The translations under genes were made by a program, and so were the position numbers. Below, piece by piece: positions 62,007 to 64,000 of a DNA stretch of 64,000 bases (its first letter is position 1; every line of letters starts with the position of its first letter). The notes under the pieces were generated by a model. The model worked only from the letters and a program-made list of their open reading frames with translations, ran no database searches and was not told the DNA's origin. Origin of the DNA: CAVYXF01 sp963772335 (GTDB lineage: Bacteria > Pseudomonadota > Alphaproteobacteria > Rhizobiales > Rhodomicrobiaceae); contig CAVYXF010000015.1 of the NCBI GenBank assembly GCA_963772335.1, positions 1 to 64,000 on the forward strand. Reading direction: 5' to 3'.

Positions 62007-62381
62007 ATGAAGCAAGCACTCGTCGTCGACGACTCGCCGGTGATCCGCAAGATTGCGCGGCAAATGCTCGAGCGAATGGATTTTCAGATCCGTGAGGCGG
62101 ATAGCGGCGTCACGGCGGCGGAGAATTGCGCGGTCCTGATGCCTGACGTGATCCTCCTGGATTGGAATATGCCTCTTATGAGCGGCATCGATTTCCTAAA
62201 GCAGCTTCGCGGAATGCCGGGAGGAGACAAACCCAAAGTGGTGTTTTGCACCACCAAGAACAGCTTCGATAATATTCAGTACGCCATGAGCCTTGGGGCG
62301 GATGAGTACATCATGAAGCCGTTCGACGAGGCCATCATTCGCGAGAAGCTCATGCAGATCGGTTTTGCGGTTGGGGAATGA
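62007..62381 (+). CDS. cheY: CheY-type response regulator
   Basis: A 124-residue receiver with the acidic pair Asp8-Asp9 (VVDDSPVIRK), acceptor Asp52 (LLDWNMPLMSG), the Thr at 82/83 (FCTTKNSFDN) and Lys104 (YIMKPFDE). It lies between cheW and cheR and is the operon's CheY. AAGGAG lies before the ATG. It differs clearly from the CheY at 35409. Confidence 0.95.
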   Translation: MKQALVVDDSPVIRKIARQMLERMDFQIREADSGVTAAENCAVLMPDVILLDWNMPLMSGIDFLKQLRGMPGGDKPKVVFCTTKNSFDNIQYAMSLGADEYIMKPFDEAIIREKLMQIGFAVGE

Positions 62382-62433
62382 GGCGGTGCGGGCGTGTGCT
62401 TTCGCGGCCACGCAAGAGGGCGGGCAGAAATTC

Positions 62434-63321
62434 ATGAACGGGCAACTTCCGGAAAGCGAGGCGCAAAAAACGCGATCCTATGATGCGCTGTGCGCGTATT
62501 TGCGCCGCACATCCGGGCTCGTGCTTGATAGCGACAAGCGCTATCTGGTGGAAAGCCGTGTTGCACCGATCGTGCGTCGCGAGGGTTTCTCCGGTCTGAC
62601 GGATCTGGTCCGCGCCATGGAGCGGGGGCTCCATCCTGGGCTTGCCCAGGAGGTGGTCCAGGCGATGACCATCAACGAGACCTATTTCTTCCGCGACAAG
62701 ATACCCTTCGATACGCTGCGCGACGTCGTGTTGCCGGAGCTGATCAGCGTTCGTGCGAACCGGCGCGCGCTGCGTATCTGGTGCGCTGCCTCATCGACGG
62801 GCCAGGAGCCCTATTCGATCGCGATGATCCTGGAGGATTTTGCCCAGCGCCTTGCCGGCTGGCGTGTGGAGATCATCGGCACCGACATTTCCGAGGCTGT
62901 TCTCGCCAAGGCGCGGCTCGGTACCTACAGTCAGTTCGAGGTGCAGCGCGGCATGACGACGGCGCAGCTTCTGCGGTTTTTCACGCAAGTGCGCGATGAT
63001 TGGCAGCTCAAGCCCACATTGCGCAACCGGGTAAATTTTCGGCAGCTGAATTTGCTGGACGATTTCTCGTTCCTTGGGACCTTCGACATCATCTTCTGCC
63101 GGAATGTGCTGATCTATTTCGATCCCCCGCGTAAGACAGAAATCCTCAGCCGAATGCGCCGGATTCTGGCCGATGACGGCATGATTGCGCTGGGAGCATC
63201 CGAAAGCGTGCTAGGGCTTTCGACCGATTTCTCCCCGCACCCGGCGCATCGCGGGTTCTTTCAGCTTGGCAGGGCGGGCGCGCCAAGATCTTACGGCACA
63301 GTCGGCCGCGGGCAGGGTTAG
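62434..63321 (+). CDS. cheR: chemotaxis protein methyltransferase CheR
   Basis: A 295-residue CheR. The N-terminal helical domain (YDALCAYLRRTSGLVLDSDKRY) is followed by MTINETYFFRD, the SAM motif RIWCAASSTGQEPYSIAM, GTDISEAVLAKARLGTYSQF and FDIIFCRNVLIYFD, all family hallmarks. It methylates chemoreceptor glutamates. ATG 62434 with GAGGG upstream is preferred; GTG 62386 and TTG 62365, which overlaps cheY, are alternatives. Confidence 0.94.
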   Translation: MNGQLPESEAQKTRSYDALCAYLRRTSGLVLDSDKRYLVESRVAPIVRREGFSGLTDLVRAMERGLHPGLAQEVVQAMTINETYFFRDKIPFDTLRDVVLPELISVRANRRALRIWCAASSTGQEPYSIAMILEDFAQRLAGWRVEIIGTDISEAVLAKARLGTYSQFEVQRGMTTAQLLRFFTQVRDDWQLKPTLRNRVNFRQLNLLDDFSFLGTFDIIFCRNVLIYFDPPRKTEILSRMRRILADDGMIALGASESVLGLSTDFSPHPAHRGFFQLGRAGAPRSYGTVGRGQG

Positions 63322-63329
63322 GGAGCGCC

Positions 63330-64000
63330 TCAGCGCGGCATCGCGAAGCGCTGCGCCGGGTAGATCAGGTCCGGATTGCGGATCTGGCCCCGGTTGCTCC
63401 GAAAGATCTGCGTATATTTTGCACCGCTCCCATAGCGCCGCTCCGCGATTTGCCACAGCGTGTCGCCGCGGCGAACGATGATCACGCCGGCGTCCTCGTC
63501 GTCCCCTTCGCTTGCCTGTGCATCTGTCCCGGCGAGCTTCACCGGTCCGGTATTGTCGCCTTCCGGCGTGGCGGTGGCGACATCTGCCGCTGCTTCAGCC
63601 TGGGGCTGCACAGCCCGAGCGGTTGGTCGGTCTTGCGGAACGTTCTGTTCGTTATTCGATGCTAAGGCGACCTGCTTCTGGGCGGGTGCCGGATTTGCAG
63701 CGGTGACGGTGTTTGGCACCTGCCGGTCAAAGCTCACTTCCGCGCGCGCCAGCACTTTGCCGTCCGCGATCTCGACGCTGTCGGCGCGTATCTGATGCGA
63801 GCCGGGCACCAGCTCACGGACGGCCTTGAGCGCCCAGCTCCCGGTCGCATCGATCGTAGCTGTGCCGAGGAATTCGTTGTCGGCGTAAAGCATGAGGCGG
63901 GCGCCCGGCGTCCCTCGACCGCTCAGAAACAACGTGCTGCGCCCGCTGGCCTGATCATAGTCGATAGCGGAAAAGCTCACCTCGGCCGGCACGTCCTCAA
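63330..64000 (-). CDS. LysM domain protein, cut by window edge
   Basis: The visible 223 codons include an Ig-like or beta-sandwich segment (VSFSAIDYDQASGRSTLFLS, ATIDATGSWALKAVRELVPG), a low-complexity linker and a C-terminal LysM domain (IIVRRGDTLWQIAERRYGSG, NPDLIYPAQRFAMPR). The frame is open to base 64000, so the N-terminus lies outside; the GTG at 63992 is probably not the start. LysM binds peptidoglycan, so a cell-envelope role is likely. It converges with cheR. Confidence 0.85.
   Translation of the reverse strand, partial: EDVPAEVSFSAIDYDQASGRSTLFLSGRGTPGARLMLYADNEFLGTATIDATGSWALKAVRELVPGSHQIRADSVEIADGKVLARAEVSFDRQVPNTVTAANPAPAQKQVALASNNEQNVPQDRPTARAVQPQAEAAADVATATPEGDNTGPVKLAGTDAQASEGDDEDAGVIIVRRGDTLWQIAERRYGSGAKYTQIFRSNRGQIRNPDLIYPAQRFAMPR

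Noticed and set aside
1..64000. CRISPR arrays, tRNA genes and prophage or IS elements
   Set aside because: No regularly spaced direct repeats, no cloverleaf-like sequence recognised by eye, and no transposase or integrase motif in any frame.

Overview
The window reads as a GC-rich alphaproteobacterial chromosome segment, most likely from the order Hyphomicrobiales (Rhizobiales). The evidence is the flagellar gene content and its overlapping order: MotC and MotE, a DUF1217 protein, a rod-binding protein without a muramidase domain, and motB-motC-fliK in one run. Alphaproteobacterial palindromic repeats between genes fit this. No rRNA, tRNA, CRISPR array or prophage was seen. All calls come from reading the sequence; no database search was run.

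Bases 1-26475 are housekeeping and accessory genes. They include a sulfite-oxidase-like molybdoenzyme coupled to an FAD reductase, a GNAT acetyltransferase, a cyclic-nucleotide-binding thioredoxin-reductase-like protein, zapE, three methyltransferases, a frameshifted cinA, a DUF892 ferritin-like protein and a large secreted beta-helix/RTX gene broken by three frameshifts. Two MFS transporters, a LysE exporter, a PEP-mutase-family enzyme and an RraA-like protein follow. A complete ABC-2 exporter operon (HlyD, dual ATPase, two permeases) lies divergent from a TetR gene, with a perfect 18-bp operator between them.

Bases 26646-57510 form a large motility cluster. The plus-strand run is flhA, fliR, a FliJ-like gene, a rod-binding protein, a FlgN-like gene, a FliL-like gene, fliG and fliM. 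Around it lie cheB (minus), cheY and a J-domain-like gene (plus). A minus-strand run from fliF through fliH-like, motB, motC, fliK and a lytic transglycosylase has overlapping genes throughout. A second minus-strand run goes motA, fliN, flhB, an unknown gene, flgB, flgC, fliE, flgG, flgA, flgI, motE, flgH, fliL, fliP, then flagellin with its own promoter and terminator. DUF1217, flgF and fliI diverge from motA. No gene for FliQ, hook, hook cap, hook-filament junction, FlaF/FlbT or a flagellar master regulator was found.

Bases 58350-63321 are a chemotaxis operon: an unknown helical protein, a CheA with tandem CheW-like domains and a C-terminal receiver, then CheW, CheY and CheR. A LysM protein runs off the right edge.

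A recurring oddity is the number of frame breaks. At least seven breaks in five genes (DUF6647-like, DUF465-like, cinA, the RTX gene three times, motB) separate otherwise well-conserved protein halves. Base-level assembly errors are a serious alternative to true gene decay.
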